Origin: Gnetum montanum
Taxonomy: Eukaryota; Streptophyta; Gnetopsida; Gnetales; Gnetaceae
Reading direction: 5' to 3'
DNA: 63,005 nucleotides
Assembly: GCA_015680685.1 (NCBI GenBank)
Contig: MNCI01013900.1
Location: 643,424 to 706,428, forward strand
The translations under genes were made by a program, and so were the position numbers. How positions within the stretch are numbered: the stretch's first letter is position 1; each line of letters begins with the position of its first letter. Of the stretch, positions 10,570-21,270 are shown one piece after another. Below the pieces are notes generated by a model. That model saw only the letters and a program-made list of their open reading frames with translations. It made no database searches and had not been told where the DNA came from.

Positions 10570-13370
10570 CTACAAAATTGATGGAACTCATGTAGTTCCT
10601 GGTGGCAGTGGCTCCTTCATGGGTGCTTTTCCCTTGTCTTGTGCTCTAGGTCTTGGAACTTGATGGCATTGAAGTATGGCCTGGAGTTTCTCCTCTTCAA
10701 TTCAGGGATCCTGTGCCATCCATGCTAATGTTCTGATGTTTGATGGAGTCAGCACCTCCCATGGGCAGGGTATTTGCGGAAACATTTGATTTTCCTTGAC
10801 ATACCAAGCTGCAAACACCCGTCGTTCCTCTTCATAGGCTCTGGCTTTGTCTCTGTATTCTTGAAAATCTACAAGCTGTCAAGCCAAGTCTGTTGCAACA
10901 CCTTTCTGTCCTTAGTAGCTTGCTTTAACCACCTTGCAACCTCCAATTTTTGCAATATCTTCTTGCATTCTGCAAATTCTATTTCATATTTGATGTAGGT
11001 GGTGGCTACCTATTGCTCAAGCTCTGTTCTTGGGCACCTTGTTGTTAACATGGCAAGGTTGGCATACTGTAGGTTTGCCAACTCCATGTATTTTGTAATG
11101 TCCTGGATCTACAAGTCTCGGTTCTTAACTTGTACCTGGTGGGCAAATGCATATGTGTTCAATATGGCCCGCTAGTTAGTGTGTTGAGCACTGAGAGTGT
11201 TGATGTGGGCCTTGGCCATATGGATCTCCTTCTCGATGATTTGCTTGTACATCCTCACCTGGTCTTGAAAGTGTTCCTTTAGCTTTTCATGTCGTTTAGC
11301 CTCATTTTGCCATGTGCTTATCTCAATAGCCATCTTTTGACGGATGACGTGTACCTCCTCCATTGAGAGGGTTTGATTTTCCCTAGCTAAATGGTTCATA
11401 TCTTGGTTGACCATGATGAGTTGTTCTCGCAACTGTTGAAAATGTTCTTTGAGAACATTCTTTTGCTTTTCCACAGAGGTCAACTGAAGGTTGTCAACAA
11501 CAAGCTACTTGTTTTCCTCTTGTAAGGCCTTGAGTGCCTTGATATGCACATAAGTTTGCACTTGTGCTACAGAGGCATCCCAAACAACCTTCTCTCTTTT
11601 TTCTGCCACCTTCTTATTCTCCATCAACAATTTGGTCAGTTGCTTAGTTTTGAAAGTGTTAAGCTAGTTTGCGGGAAAAAATTGCAAAGGATCCCGCTAT
11701 GCTGCTTGTAGGGCCACAAGCCTTTCTTTCAATTTTTGCACCTCTACTTCAGCATGCTCGACCCTCATCTTTGTCAAGACTAGCTTCCCTTTGGTGGAAA
11801 CGAGGTTTAATTAAATTGCTGTAACATCCTGAGGGATGTCAAATAGGGACATCATTACATGTCCTATTTGTAGCAATCGATCAAGTACATCCTCATGTTC
11901 CGCAGGAGTCATTAAGGTTCCGGCTAGAGTTTGAGCATCCCGTGCTCCTGTAAAGTCTACCAGTGGCACAAAAGGTACATTGAATTATTCCTTAATGTGA
12001 TATGTGACCACTTTTGTGGCTCTTGTAGCATCCTGGTGCTACATGACCACCACTATGGCCCCTTCACCAATTTCTAATTGCACTTGAAAAGATGCAGTGT
12101 TCCCTGAGATCTGTTGTGACCAAGTGCTCTCCCCTCCTCCTGTCTGGATGGACACTTCTCCCCTTGCACAATCCAAAGGAACCATGGGATGTATGGCATC
12201 ATCGATGACATAGAAGAAATTTGCATCATCATGACTTCCCCAACTGACCGTCTCAGCGATGGCCCAGAGATGGCTCATCGACGGTCTATAATCTTGCGAC
12301 GGTGGCAGTGGTTGATCTTGTTGGCCCGTGCTAGGCCCTACTTCTTGTTGTTGGCTGGGTCCCATACTTGGAAGTTAGCTGGGCCCTACAAGTTGAGTTG
12401 CAGTTGGCCTTGCCGTTTGTTCCTTTTCTTGTTCTGGCCCCAACGTCTAACCAGTGATTTTTCTTGCAGCTGGTGGCTTTAGTAGTTCAACATATGAAGC
12501 ATTTTGGGCTTTTTGAAGGACATCGTTGGTGTATCCTCTGATACCAGCATGTCTGCATAGCTTCTTGATAAGATAAGGGACTTGCAATGCAAGCTTCCCT
12601 ATCTTTCGTTCCTCAAAATGCCTCAGGATCTCTGTAAAATATAGATGAGGTAGGTTAGCATTAATCTTTCCCATCAACACTGCACATCCTCTAGTTGCAT
12701 ATGTTGAAATTTTTTTTAATCCCTTTGTGGGGAAGAGGTGATAAGTTCCCATTTTGAAGTAAATCCTTTCTTCTGTCGTCAACTCCCCAAACGTCTTATC
12801 TTCCTTGCCATACGTCCTTTCCAACCAAACTCGTCATGCATCAAGGTATGAATGGGTAGACAATTAAGTAAACTTTGGCCCTGTATTTGGAAGGTTTAAT
12901 ACTTTCAAAATGACCTAAACAGAGAAATTGACTATCACACCACAAATGTTAACTGTGGTGCCTTGTTCTTTGTTGTGCCAAAATTGGTACATTTCTCCTA
13001 AGTACTAGGCACCGCTTTTAGAGAGGATAGGCCATAATGGGGACCCTTTGAGGTGGTCCCTAATGGCCTCTAGAGCAAACTCTATGAAAGATTCAAAATT
13101 TAATTCCACAATCATCACAGTGAAGGTGGACCTTTCGTGGATAGCCTGAACACAATCCTAGGGGAATGTGAGATGTTGCCCCTGTTCAGGTGCTGCAGCA
13201 GCTTCTCCTTCCACCTTCCTTGATTGTACAGTAGCAGGGTCCTCTTAGTGGATGCTAAATGATTGTTCCTCCTACAATGCGTGTTGTCCGGTAGGAACCT
13301 GTCCACCTCTCCTAGGTTGTTTACTCCCACCTTGAGCAGGACCTTCCTGTTGTCTGTGTTTCGGGGCCAT
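10570..13370 (-). pseudogene. large element-encoded coiled-coil ORF (unknown function)
   Basis: One frame runs from ATG at 13370 (MAPKHRQQEGPAQGG) through the open parts 12447-12824, 12039-12365 and 11172-11483 to a stop near 10570. It has about ten internal stops and one late frameshift, and is roughly 930 codons long. Residues ~180-310 form a globular domain (MGTYHLFPTKGLKK, then FEERKIGKLALQVPYLIKKLCR) that resembles the 'putative plant transposon protein' domain of Athila/Ogre-type elements. A Gln/Pro-rich linker follows, and then ~450 residues of heptad-rich coiled coil (KQKNVLKEHFQQLREQLI). The homologous ORF at 28300-30118 and 49280-49440 shows it belongs to the element. Function is unknown; an accessory capsid-like or Env-position protein is possible. 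Confidence 0.7.
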
Positions 13371-13659
13371 CTACAATCACACGAGGCCAATCGTTAGTAA
13401 GGTTGTTTCCAAAGTTAGGTTATACCTTATTGCTTGCCTTAATGAATATCTCCATGTGATGTTTCCTGAAAGATTATAATATTTAGTCCTTTTTGCTTAG
13501 GTGGTTTCCAAATCTAATTTTCCTAGTATAAATAAGGGGATGAAATTGTTTTTGACACACTTATCCTTAATTTCATAGCTAATTACCCTTGATAATGTCC
13601 TTTGGGTGATGAAATTTTTTTAAAAAGTTATGTGCTATTCAGTGTGTGCTGCTCCCCCA

Positions 13660-13680
13660 CGACTAAGCTGAACACTCCAG
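13660..13680 (-). other. internal PPT-like site
   Basis: On the minus strand this reads cttagtcgtgggggagcagc, close to the terminal polypurine tract of the family (ttagtcatgggggta). It lies inside the element, between the internal promoter and the coiled-coil ORF. The other copy has a matching site at 49785-49800. Confidence 0.5.
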
Positions 13681-13834
13681 GTTCAAGTAGGTTCAGACGG
13701 AATGAAAATCGGAGGACCAACGAGTGAGATATAGGTATGAAAGCAAGGGATGCGTAATCGCAAGTCGTAGAGAGAAATTTGAAAAACTCCCCCACGTGAA
13801 TAGTTGAAAATGATGTTAAGTAGTGTGGGGGGCA

Positions 13835-13917
13835 CGTATATATAGGTTTTTTGTGATGCGATATCGTGTATGTGATATCACGGATGTGATATCGCGTACG
13901 CGATATCATGGCCTATC
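13835..13917 (-). promoter_or_regulatory. internal LTR-like promoter upstream of the 3' ORF
   Basis: Four GATATC-type palindromes (13855-13917) precede CCTATATATACG (TATA box, 13835-13845) when read on the minus strand. This is the LTR U3 layout, about 470 bp upstream of the ATG at 13370. The second element copy keeps it at 49970-50045. The sequence between TATA and ATG has plausible splice signals (gattgtag just before the ATG). Confidence 0.6.
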
Positions 13918-14199
13918 GATATTAAGGCACAATGAAGGATACCAAATTTTTAAGGTTTTCTTGAAATTGTGATGGAAGTTAAGGACACGTGGACAAGTGT
14001 TAAAGGGTTCCAAGGTAATTTAACTAGTTCTTGAAGGCACGAATAATTATGCTAGTGTGGAATGTATCAATAAGGGCCTTGGGTGGTAAGGGAGAGAAAA
14101 AGGCTATGTAATGGTTCATAGGAACTTTTGAATTAGAGGGGTAATAAGGGAAAGAACATTGTTGAAGATATGCTAAGGGTAATAAATAATGTGTGGAAG

Positions 14200-14300
14200 G
14201 TGTGTTAGGAGTGCAAATTACAAAACTTACGCAAGTGGGTCCTCCCCAAAGTAGGTTCCAACCTATAATGCCCTTGCGTAACCACACTTAAAAGTGTCCG
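14200..14300 (-). other. conserved non-coding block
   Basis: On the minus strand the block reads ...gcaagggcat... then ctactttggggaggaccca. It is shared with 470-560, 8870-8960 and 50335-50425, although the surrounding sequence has diverged. There is no open frame. Confidence 0.6.
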
Positions 14301-15240
14301 TGGGCACTCGAAGGGTTAAATGTAACCCACACTGATTCCACAAAACACACACATGTAAGTATCACCAGGATGAGGTAATAATTCTATGCTATATGAGACA
14401 GGAGCCATAATTATATGAACAGCAAGATGAGATAGACTACATAAGGGATTATAGAGATTGGGACATGAGGTAACTAACCTAGGGCACAATGAATCCTACG
14501 TGTAAAGCATGATTAATGTGTCATTAACCCATCGTTCCAAGATCAGGACCAAGTCCATTCCTCTAATCAGTGACATCACATTGTTTCATCCCCTGATGAG
14601 CAACTATGAGAGCACCATAACAACAAGGCGTACGATCACTTGGCATTTTGTTCAAGGGAGGAGTGATTTTTGCTTTGTGGCACTTCCTTTGTTTTTTTCT
14701 TTTGAATGAATGCTGAATCCAGAGAAGCCTCCAACCTTCAGGCATGGGTGCATGTATTTCCAGTGGGACCCCCTAGAACAACATTGAATTTTTAAGTGCC
14801 ATTTGATTACTCTTACTCCCATTTGCGTTAGATCTACAAGGATCTTAGTAGAACCACGTTGCGTGATAACTCTCACAGATGTCACTAAAGAGAATTCGCA
14901 AGTCCCCTTGATGTCACACCCTAATCATTCCCTCTTGATCCATCCTTCTTCATTCTGGGTACAATGAACACAAAATTAATTTTAAGTTTTAAGAATGTCA
15001 AGAATATCATTGTACCCTTGAATAGAAGCTCTTATTTGTAGAATGGATGAGTGGGTGTAATGGGCTCACTATCCAAATAATTGATCGTTCGAGACTTGAT
15101 AACATAGAACAAACCTCAACTAATGAGCCACATGAGTGTTTTATTTGTAGATGAGATTACTTGTAAAAAGACAAAAAGATAAAACAAGAAATTAAAAGAT
15201 GAAAAGCTGAAAAACAAAAATTGTAAAATTAAAGAAAATG
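14301..15240. other. non-coding region of the pol-less element
   Basis: AT-rich and without a credible gene on either strand; the open frames at 14509-14885 are short and unsupported. It occupies the position between gag and the conserved block where pol would stand in an autonomous relative. Confidence 0.5.
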
Positions 15241-15246
15241 AAAAAT

Positions 15247-15325
15247 ATTTATTAATCCTACTTGTTATTAAAATCGGGGATATCCCCCATAACTAAATAG
15301 TTGAGCATGGCAAGGATTAATAAAT
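15247..15325 (-). other. nested stem-loop after gag (with PPT-like loop)
   Basis: Outer arms 15247-15259 (atttattaatcct) and 15313-15325 (aggattaataaat) pair perfectly over 13 bp. Inside them is a GGGG-ATAT-CCCC inverted repeat, and the minus strand reads tttagttatggggga, like the terminal PPT. The equivalent structure in the other copy (51462-51539) has different arm sequence but also pairs perfectly, with total length 78-79 nt in both. Confidence 0.65.
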
Positions 15326-17236
15326 GAAAGATGAGGATCCTTACATGTTGGAAACATTAAAACTTGGTCATACTTACCCCATTGGGGTTCACACACTTGA
15401 TTATAGTAAGCATAGTGGGGAAATTTATGAGATGTGGTTCTCGGATAAAAAGTTGACCCACTATGATACTTGGGACTGTAAGATGGTATGCAAGGATCTA
15501 GATGTCGCTCTCCATGGATGTATTCATTGGGCCATATGGTTGTTGGAGTGTTAATTGGTGGCCTTGATGAAGTGACACAAGGCGTTGGGTTTGAAGAGAA
15601 GGATGCACCACAGTGTTGGACTTGTGCTGAGTTGGAGAATGTAGTGGCCTCAGAACTGTGTTGTCCCTTCCTACAGTCATGTCTAAAGAAGGGATGACTT
15701 TGATGTTGAGGAGGTCTCTCACTGCTATTGGCAATAGTAGCACCAGTAACGTTTGTGGGTTGTTGCTGTGGTGCAAAAACTTCAGGAACAGTTGGTGGTG
15801 ATGTAGAAGGAAGGAAAGGATGAGAACGTTGAGATTTAGGAGAAGTGTAAGGTATACAATGTGGTGGTTGTGTTAAGGACATGGGCTGATAGTACTGAGG
15901 AGAATCATAATGTGGTGAGGTAGAGTATGTTGACCTAGCTGGGGAGACAGGATGTTGGACTAGATAAGCATTTGGATTTGGATGATATGAAGGGTGTCTC
16001 CAGTTTAGGGATGACTTCCCTCATAACTGGGATTGTCGCCACTGTGATTGAACATAGTATCTTTGTATGAACTCTGGGTGTAACGTGTTTCCCCAATGCT
16101 CATATAAATGCAACAAGCTTGGGCATTGGCCCTTGGGGTGATCATACAGGAAAATGTTGCATTCATACGTATGAATGGCAGTTGAGCCCTTATCTTCCTC
16201 ATCCCTTCTTTCCGATTGTCTAGTGATACTTTGTCCTACTTCTTGGGTTGTCAAAACTCTATCTCCAATAATATCAATATATTCTCTACACTTTTTATGT
16301 GTCCATTCCAACATCATATTGATCTTTGCCTCGACTTCCTCTAATGTTTGTTGTACTGACAAAGATGGTTCTTCCTCCTTGAGATAGGTTGATCTCTCCT
16401 TTTTATGATCATGGACCTCTGTTAAGTTGAGATTTTGGTCCTATTGATGTTTTTCAACATTCTCTCATCTAATCATTTCTCCTTCTTCTTTTGCTACCTG
16501 CTTAATAAGCTCTTGAAATTAATGGGTTTATAGTTTGTATAGTTGACCTTGGGCATACATCCCTAGGGTCTCTCTTGTTTCATCACGAAGCCCATCAATG
16601 ATATGGTACATTAGCCTTTCCTCGGAGAACTCATGGCCTGGACAGTTGTTTAATAGTGCATAATATTGTTCTAAGGCCATGTCCAATGGTTCATGTTGTG
16701 CTTGTTTCCACTCTTAGATTTGTTTCCTCAAGGCCGACACTCTTGTGTAGGTTTGATATCTTTTGTTAAAGAGTTCTACCATTGTTGGCCAACATTGTAT
16801 TGAATTTGGTTTTAACGATCTATACCATACTTTTGCTTGGCCAACGAGTGTAATAGGAAAGAGCTTGAGTTTTACCAACTGTTATCAATGTTGTTCCATG
16901 CATAGGCATCGTAGAAGGCTTGTAAATGTTGTTGCGGATCTAAGTCATAGCCTCTTGAGAATTTGGAAAAATTATTTAAATCGAGCTTGGGTGGAAGGCT
17001 CTCTTTACGATGCCTACGGGAGATTCAAACAACCTCTTGTATTTGTGTTAGGCTTGTAGTGGCCAGTAGGGGTTCATTGTCATCGAGTAAGTTATGCTTT
17101 CATGCGTTGGGATGATGTTGCCTTCATTTATGTTTATAAGAAACCCCCACCTCGGATTGCGTACTCCAATCTTCATTGTCATATAATTTGTTGGTTTTCC
17201 AATGAACTGCCTTACTAGATGTGGCATTATCGTAGT
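15268..17236 (-). pseudogene. gag of the pol-less gypsy element
   Basis: Read on the minus strand from the N gap, the frame shows DLDPQQHLQAFYDAYAW (about 16.93 kb), a retrotransposon gag domain of about 130 residues, and YDHPKGQCPSLLHL (about 16.1 kb). A Pro/Gln/Ser/His-rich tail follows, open over 15268-15882. The gag region is broken by many stops, mostly TAG. It is homologous to the gag at 2.4-3.8 kb and to that at 52.0-53.9 kb. Its retention without pol suggests gag, or its RNA, mattered to a non-autonomous element. Confidence 0.7.
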
Positions 17237-17526
17237 NNNNNNNNNNNNNNNNNNNNNNNNNNNNNNNNNNNNNNNNNNNNNNNNNNNNNNNNNNNNNNNN
17301 NNNNNNNNNNNNNNNNNNNNNNNNNNNNNNNNNNNNNNNNNNNNNNNNNNNNNNNNNNNNNNNNNNNNNNNNNNNNNNNNNNNNNNNNNNNNNNNNNNNN
17401 NNNNNNNNNNNNNNNNNNNNNNNNNNNNNNNNNNNNNNNNNNNNNNNNNNNNNNNNNNNNNNNNNNNNNNNNNNNNNNNNNNNNNNNNNNNNNNNNNNNN
17501 NNNNNNNNNNNNNNNNNNNNNNNNNN
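17237..17526. other. assembly gap (290 N)
   Basis: The run of N hides the junction between the gag start and the 5' LTR of the minus-strand element. By comparison with 9001-9378, about 380 bp of LTR should lie here, so the true gap is probably longer than shown. Confidence 0.95.
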
Positions 17527-17965
17527 GGTACTGGGTTACCAAGTAGTCACACTTGAATGCTCGTGATTAAGTTGTACTCATTTTGCGTTTAACAGGAGTT
17601 TAGGGTGAAGAGATATTAACTAAGAAAGCAATAAATAACAATTAAATAAATAATTAAGCTAAGTGGATGCTGCAATGATGAAGTAATATCGATCTTTATT
17701 GCCGGTCATGTGCGTGTCCAAGTACGTCACACTCGAATAAGGATGCCATACAATTACAATCACCACACTGCAGGCATGCATTGGGAGGAAAGGGTTGAGA
17801 GAAAAACTTATGTACTAAAAACTTAAACTTAATAACTCTAAAAACTCCAAAAAAGCCCCTACTAAATTTGGCTACTTCTTAGTTATAGATGGGGAAGCAG
17901 GCTGCGATATCGCATACGTGATATCACGGGTGCGATATCATAGCCAAAAAATTTATGACTCATCA
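17527..17965 (-). repeat. 5' LTR (visible part) of the pol-less element
   Basis: Nearly identical to 9379-9862. It ends at GACTCATCA (17957-17965) and is followed by the ACAAT duplication. The GATATC array is shortened to three copies (17902-17943). Confidence 0.8.
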
Positions 17966-18619
17966 ACAATTAAATTCTTTTTGTTTATCCCATCAATGAC
18001 ATCCAATTGTGCACATCTTCACAACATTTTTAGTGAACTTTCCTTTTTATTGTTGTGAATTCTTAACATCCTCTTCAAATATTTCCTTGTGTTAAACTTT
18101 TTCAAATTTAATGGACTGCTTATCTATTTGACCCTATTTGTTAGCCTTCCCACTAACACTACTCAAGGAACCAATCTACCATAATCACAACCTACCTGAG
18201 TGTAACCATTGACGAGACAAGGCATTTAATAGTTATATGTTACACATTGCATACTAATTCATGATTATGTTGTGATTGTAGTGGGAAGCATGGACTGGAA
18301 GTGGGACTATCTTCACCAAGGATGATGTAGAAATACCACACAATGAGGATCGTTTATGATCGTTGGATCTTCTCTCTCATTCTTTTGCTACCAATCGGTG
18401 TTGAATGTCAATGTTATTCAAGGTGTTGACTTCTCTTATTATGAACATCCAATTTTGTAAAAGTTGTAATTCCATACACTTGGGCACTTAGAGTCTATTG
18501 TTCTATTTGAGTAAGTTCATATGTCAATCAATAATCCCACACCTACTTATATATTTTGTAAAGAAATTTTTTCTCGTCTTCTACAATTGAGGAAAAGTTT
18601 TTATTTAGTTGTGGGGGTA
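17966..18619 (+). other. host gypsy 3' internal end with PPT
   Basis: This non-coding sequence starts with the ACAAT target duplication and ends with tttagttgtgggggta, the polypurine tract (18611-18619). It resumes the plus-strand element interrupted at 9000 and is copied at 9863-10454. Confidence 0.7.
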
Positions 18620-18837
18620 TGATGAAACATGTTTTCTAGTCATTGCGACGTTGGGGATGCTATGTCAGGTACACGATGTTGGGGCCTTGATGCAATGTCG
18701 AGTATCCAACATCAGGGGGGTATACACTAGCCTATTAATATAGTGCCTAGGCTCTCGATTTCAGTCAGTTTTGAATTAGTTTTTGGTCATTTTTCAATTA
18801 GAGTAGTGAAGCTCTTACAATTTATTTTCTCCAAAGT
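18620..18837 (+). repeat. truncated gypsy LTR with TATA box
   Basis: The start TGATGAAACATG directly follows the PPT. The U3 lacks GATATC but has imperfect repeats around gacgttgggg, cgatgttgggg and ccaacatc (18650-18715), followed by attaatata (18734-18742). Similarity to the other LTRs stops by about 18838, where a copia-like gag begins. Confidence 0.6.
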
Positions 18838-19070
18838 TAGAATATTTTACATTGGAAGCAACTTCACATTGTGGAAAATGAAGATACAGGCAATTTTGCG
18901 TAAAGATAATTGCTTGGCAACTATTGGAGAAAGGCTGCGAGAGGTCACGGATGACGGCAAGTGGAATGAAATGGATTGTAATGCTATTGCCAATTTACAC
19001 TTAGCATTAGTAGATGGGGTTCTTTCTTCTATGGATGTGAGAATTACTATTAGTTTATTGGAATGTATTT
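18838..19070 (+). pseudogene. Ty1/copia Gag N-terminal fragment
   Basis: The frame reads YIGSNFTLWKMKIQAILRKD, then CLATIGERL, DDGKWNEMDCNAIANLHLALVD. This is the typical N-terminal Gag (UBN2-type) of plant copia polyproteins such as those of the TNT1 group. It ends abruptly near DGVLSSMD, and no protease, integrase or RT follows. It sits immediately behind a gypsy-type LTR fragment, so it is a junction product rather than a functional element. Confidence 0.75.
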
Positions 19071-19600
19071 TTATATGCTAGTGAGCAAGAATTTGTGATA
19101 ACTCCTAATGATATCATTGCAAATAAGATGCTTAATTTTGTTCTTTTTGGTAAAGTATATGAGTTATTGGTTGTTGATCTTATATCATAATATATGTTAA
19201 TTCAAATTTTGGGTTGCCTACTTTAAATTGAAGTCTTGGTCACAACTAAATGATATGATGTAAAAACATAACATTTAAATTGCTAATGTGAATTACTATT
19301 TTTGTTACTTTCTACTTGTTAATTTAGGTAATATTTAAATGGTATAATATACTCTTGTTGGCACATTTAGGCCATGGAGCATTTTGTGTTGTTCTAAGAG
19401 AGAGATGGTCTACCTATAACCTTGAAATATTTTACCTTGAATTTTTAAAACAATATATGGTGGTGCTGTGATTTAGAAGTAAATAAAAGCATGGTCAAGG
19501 AAAAGTAGTACTTGATTAGTGGCACTTACCTTTCATATTTTAATCAATTTTTTAAAAAAATACAAAATGAATGAATATGTGCAAACCGGAAAGCAAAAAG
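19071..19600. other. AT-rich stretch, no gene seen
   Basis: No supported frame or RNA. If the MRS2-like exon to the right keeps its genomic context, this would be its downstream intron on the minus strand, interrupted by the copia scrap. Confidence 0.4.
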
Positions 19601-19606
19601 GGATAC

Positions 19607-19740
19607 TCTTAAAGAGGATAGTTTATTCAGTGTGCCATCAATTTGTACAAAGTAAGCCTCCAGTAGCAGTTCAAGTTCTTCCACTTCAAAATGCTTGGAA
19701 ATATTGCCCCCGCCACGTTGGCTGTCACCGACAGCATCAG
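19607..19740 (-). pseudogene. MRS2/CorA-type Mg2+ transporter exon fragment
   Basis: The minus strand encodes VEELELLLEAYFVQIDGTLN followed by KLSSLR. This is the conserved segment just before the first transmembrane region of plant MRS2 Mg2+ channels. The match stops at AGA|GTATCC, a plausible 5' splice site, at the point where the family continues with EYIDDTED. The frame extends upstream to about 19855 with a Ser/Pro-rich sequence. Beyond that I find no MRS2 match, and a stop closes the frame. No other MRS2 exon is visible, so this is an isolated, probably transduplicated exon. Confidence 0.7.
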
Positions 19741-20393
19741 AGGCAGGGCCACCAAGGACTTCCAAAGGCTCACTAGACATATGACAAAGCTGTGAAGTGG
19801 TTTGAGATTCTGGGAGGTCTTCTGGGTCCTCTTTGGAAGATGATAGGCTTGGCATTCAACTGCACTTTGCTGCTGTGTGGATCTGTGATACAGCTGATCG
19901 GCTGTGCCAGCAACATTTATTACATAAACGATCATCACTGGACTTGCTAAAGGCAAGTCTTTGGATACCAGCAGAGAACGAGCAGGAGCTATTCTTAAGA
20001 AAAAGGTGGCAGAAAACAGTTTTTCAGGCTGCCGATATTTGTTCAAGATGTCTGCGTTCTGCCTCAAATAGTTTGGAAAGCAGCCGGGAAAACAGAATTT
20101 CAAAAGAAATACAAACTCGTCAAAGAATGCAAAAGCTTAGGCAATATGTTGGATCAGTAAGCTGTTAAAGGAAACAGGCAGCAAATAAACCAGAGAGACG
20201 TTGGTGACCTAGCCATACCATTGAATCCTTCAATCTCTTTGGACCGCGCGAGGCTTTTGTTAGAGTTGATGTTTCCGGGCACGAATCCAACGTTGTTGAT
20301 CATGGCACTCCAGAGACCCTGTGCTAGTTGAAGAAAACCTCCGTGACATCAGTGAGCGAGCAGCCCCGAACGAACGATAGCAGTGGAGGATGA

Positions 20394-21074
20394 TTGGGAA
20401 CATTACAAAAAAGTCACGGCCGCAATTGGCAAGAAGATTCACGGGGCAGTGGTACGAGGTGGCATCCACGGTGCAGTACAAGCTGCAGACAGAACGACGC
20501 AGACATCCGGACCCATCTGTCCACGGCTGCTGGCCATAATCTCTACCTCAACGCCATTGTGGGGGCCGCCTACGCACCGGTGTTAGCCAAAATCTAGACC
20601 CAGAATGGCACTAGTAGTCCTGCCAATAATTGGGATGCTCCCGTTGCCGCTGAGCCTGATGAGATGATCTGCGCGCAGCCATAGGCGTCAGCCATGATTG
20701 CAGAGATTGATCAATTCAGGCCCAAATCCAAGTTCCTGGAGCCTCCTGCTGCAGTTTCGTCTCCTGCTTCTGAAGGGAGAGGATCTCTCCAGGAGGAACT
20801 CGAGATCCACGCCGCAGACGCAAAGACTAAACCTGGCCCGAGGTTTTATCCGAGCATTACCGAGATAGTAAAGTTTGTGACATCCATGGTTCATCCTTTG
20901 TCCATCTCAGAAAAAAAGGATGCGTTTGAAGGGATTAACGCAGAACTGAGCTGGTCTGACCTCAGGCTTAGGATCCAGCGATTGAGCGACATGAAGAACA
21001 AGCTCCTGGATTTCAGGGGTACCGCGTCTGGAATTCCAATTCTAGGTGGCCATTCCTTCCCGGCAAAGAAATAA
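20394..21074 (+). pseudogene. unrecognised host-like pseudogene
   Basis: One frame covers about 226 codons with only two stops, both TAG (about 20595 and 20682), and higher GC than the neighbours. The end is open (20694-21074: MIAEIDQFRPKSKFLEPPAA, later LSWSDLRLRIQRLSDMKNKL, closing GGHSFPAKK). Earlier segments include HLSTAAGHNLYLNAIVGAAY. It looks like real coding sequence from a gene I do not recognise. GC and codon use differ from the surrounding AT-rich repeats, which suggests a captured gene fragment. Confidence 0.5.
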
Positions 21075-21109
21075 AAAACTAAAAATAAAGATCAGTAGAC
21101 TCTCATGTA

Positions 21110-21270
21110 AATAGCAAAGGCAAGTCTTAGAAAAGTCCAGAATCCAAGCCGTCGACACATCTGCTTCTGCAGGCGCTGCAACGGCCTGCTCAAGAAATGT
21201 AGTGAACTCGCCCTTCTTTGCGATGCTAAAATTGCGCCCGTTATTTTCCCAGAGGCAGCGGCTGATGCAT
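21110..21270 (-). pseudogene. unrecognised coding-like fragment
   Basis: The minus strand reads CLWENNGRNFSIAKKGEFTT and then FLEQAVAAPAEADVSTAWIL in one uninterrupted frame, with GC-rich composition, closed by a stop upstream. No start is apparent. It faces away from the plus-strand pseudogene next to it. The family is unknown. Confidence 0.35.

Larger units (their letters stand above)
9001..17965 (-). mobile_element. pol-less (non-autonomous) gypsy element
   Basis: The element is bounded by inverted termini TGATGAG and CTCATCA and by ACAAT duplications (8996-9000 and 17966-17970). Read on the minus strand it has a 5' LTR (partly hidden by the N run), gag (17236 to 15268), a stem-loop, a conserved non-coding block, an internal promoter-like module, a ~930-codon ORF and a 3' LTR. 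No RT, RNase H or integrase is found. A second copy with the same plan lies at 27284-54927. It would need enzymes from a pol-bearing relative to move. Confidence 0.75.
1310..18840 (+). mobile_element. Athila-like Ty3/gypsy element, interrupted
   Basis: The LTR (1310) is followed by gag, PR, RT, RNase H and INT and by a 3' non-coding region. That region continues after the nested element, at 17966-18619, to a PPT (gtgggggta, 18611-18619) and a second LTR start, TGATGAAACATG (18620). The order PR-RT-RH-INT defines Ty3/gypsy. DLGSSVNL in the protease and the lack of a visible chromodomain favour the Athila group. The two LTR copies differ strongly in U3, so the unit may be a recombinant of related elements. 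Confidence 0.6.

Noticed and set aside
17048-17566. Frames across the N run
   Set aside because: Most of their length is unknown sequence; only the gag edge on the left and LTR on the right are real.
20383-20586. Possible lipocalin-like motif (GQWYEVAS) in another frame
   Set aside because: It is a short match only, and the longer coherent coding signal is in the neighbouring frame (20394 onward).
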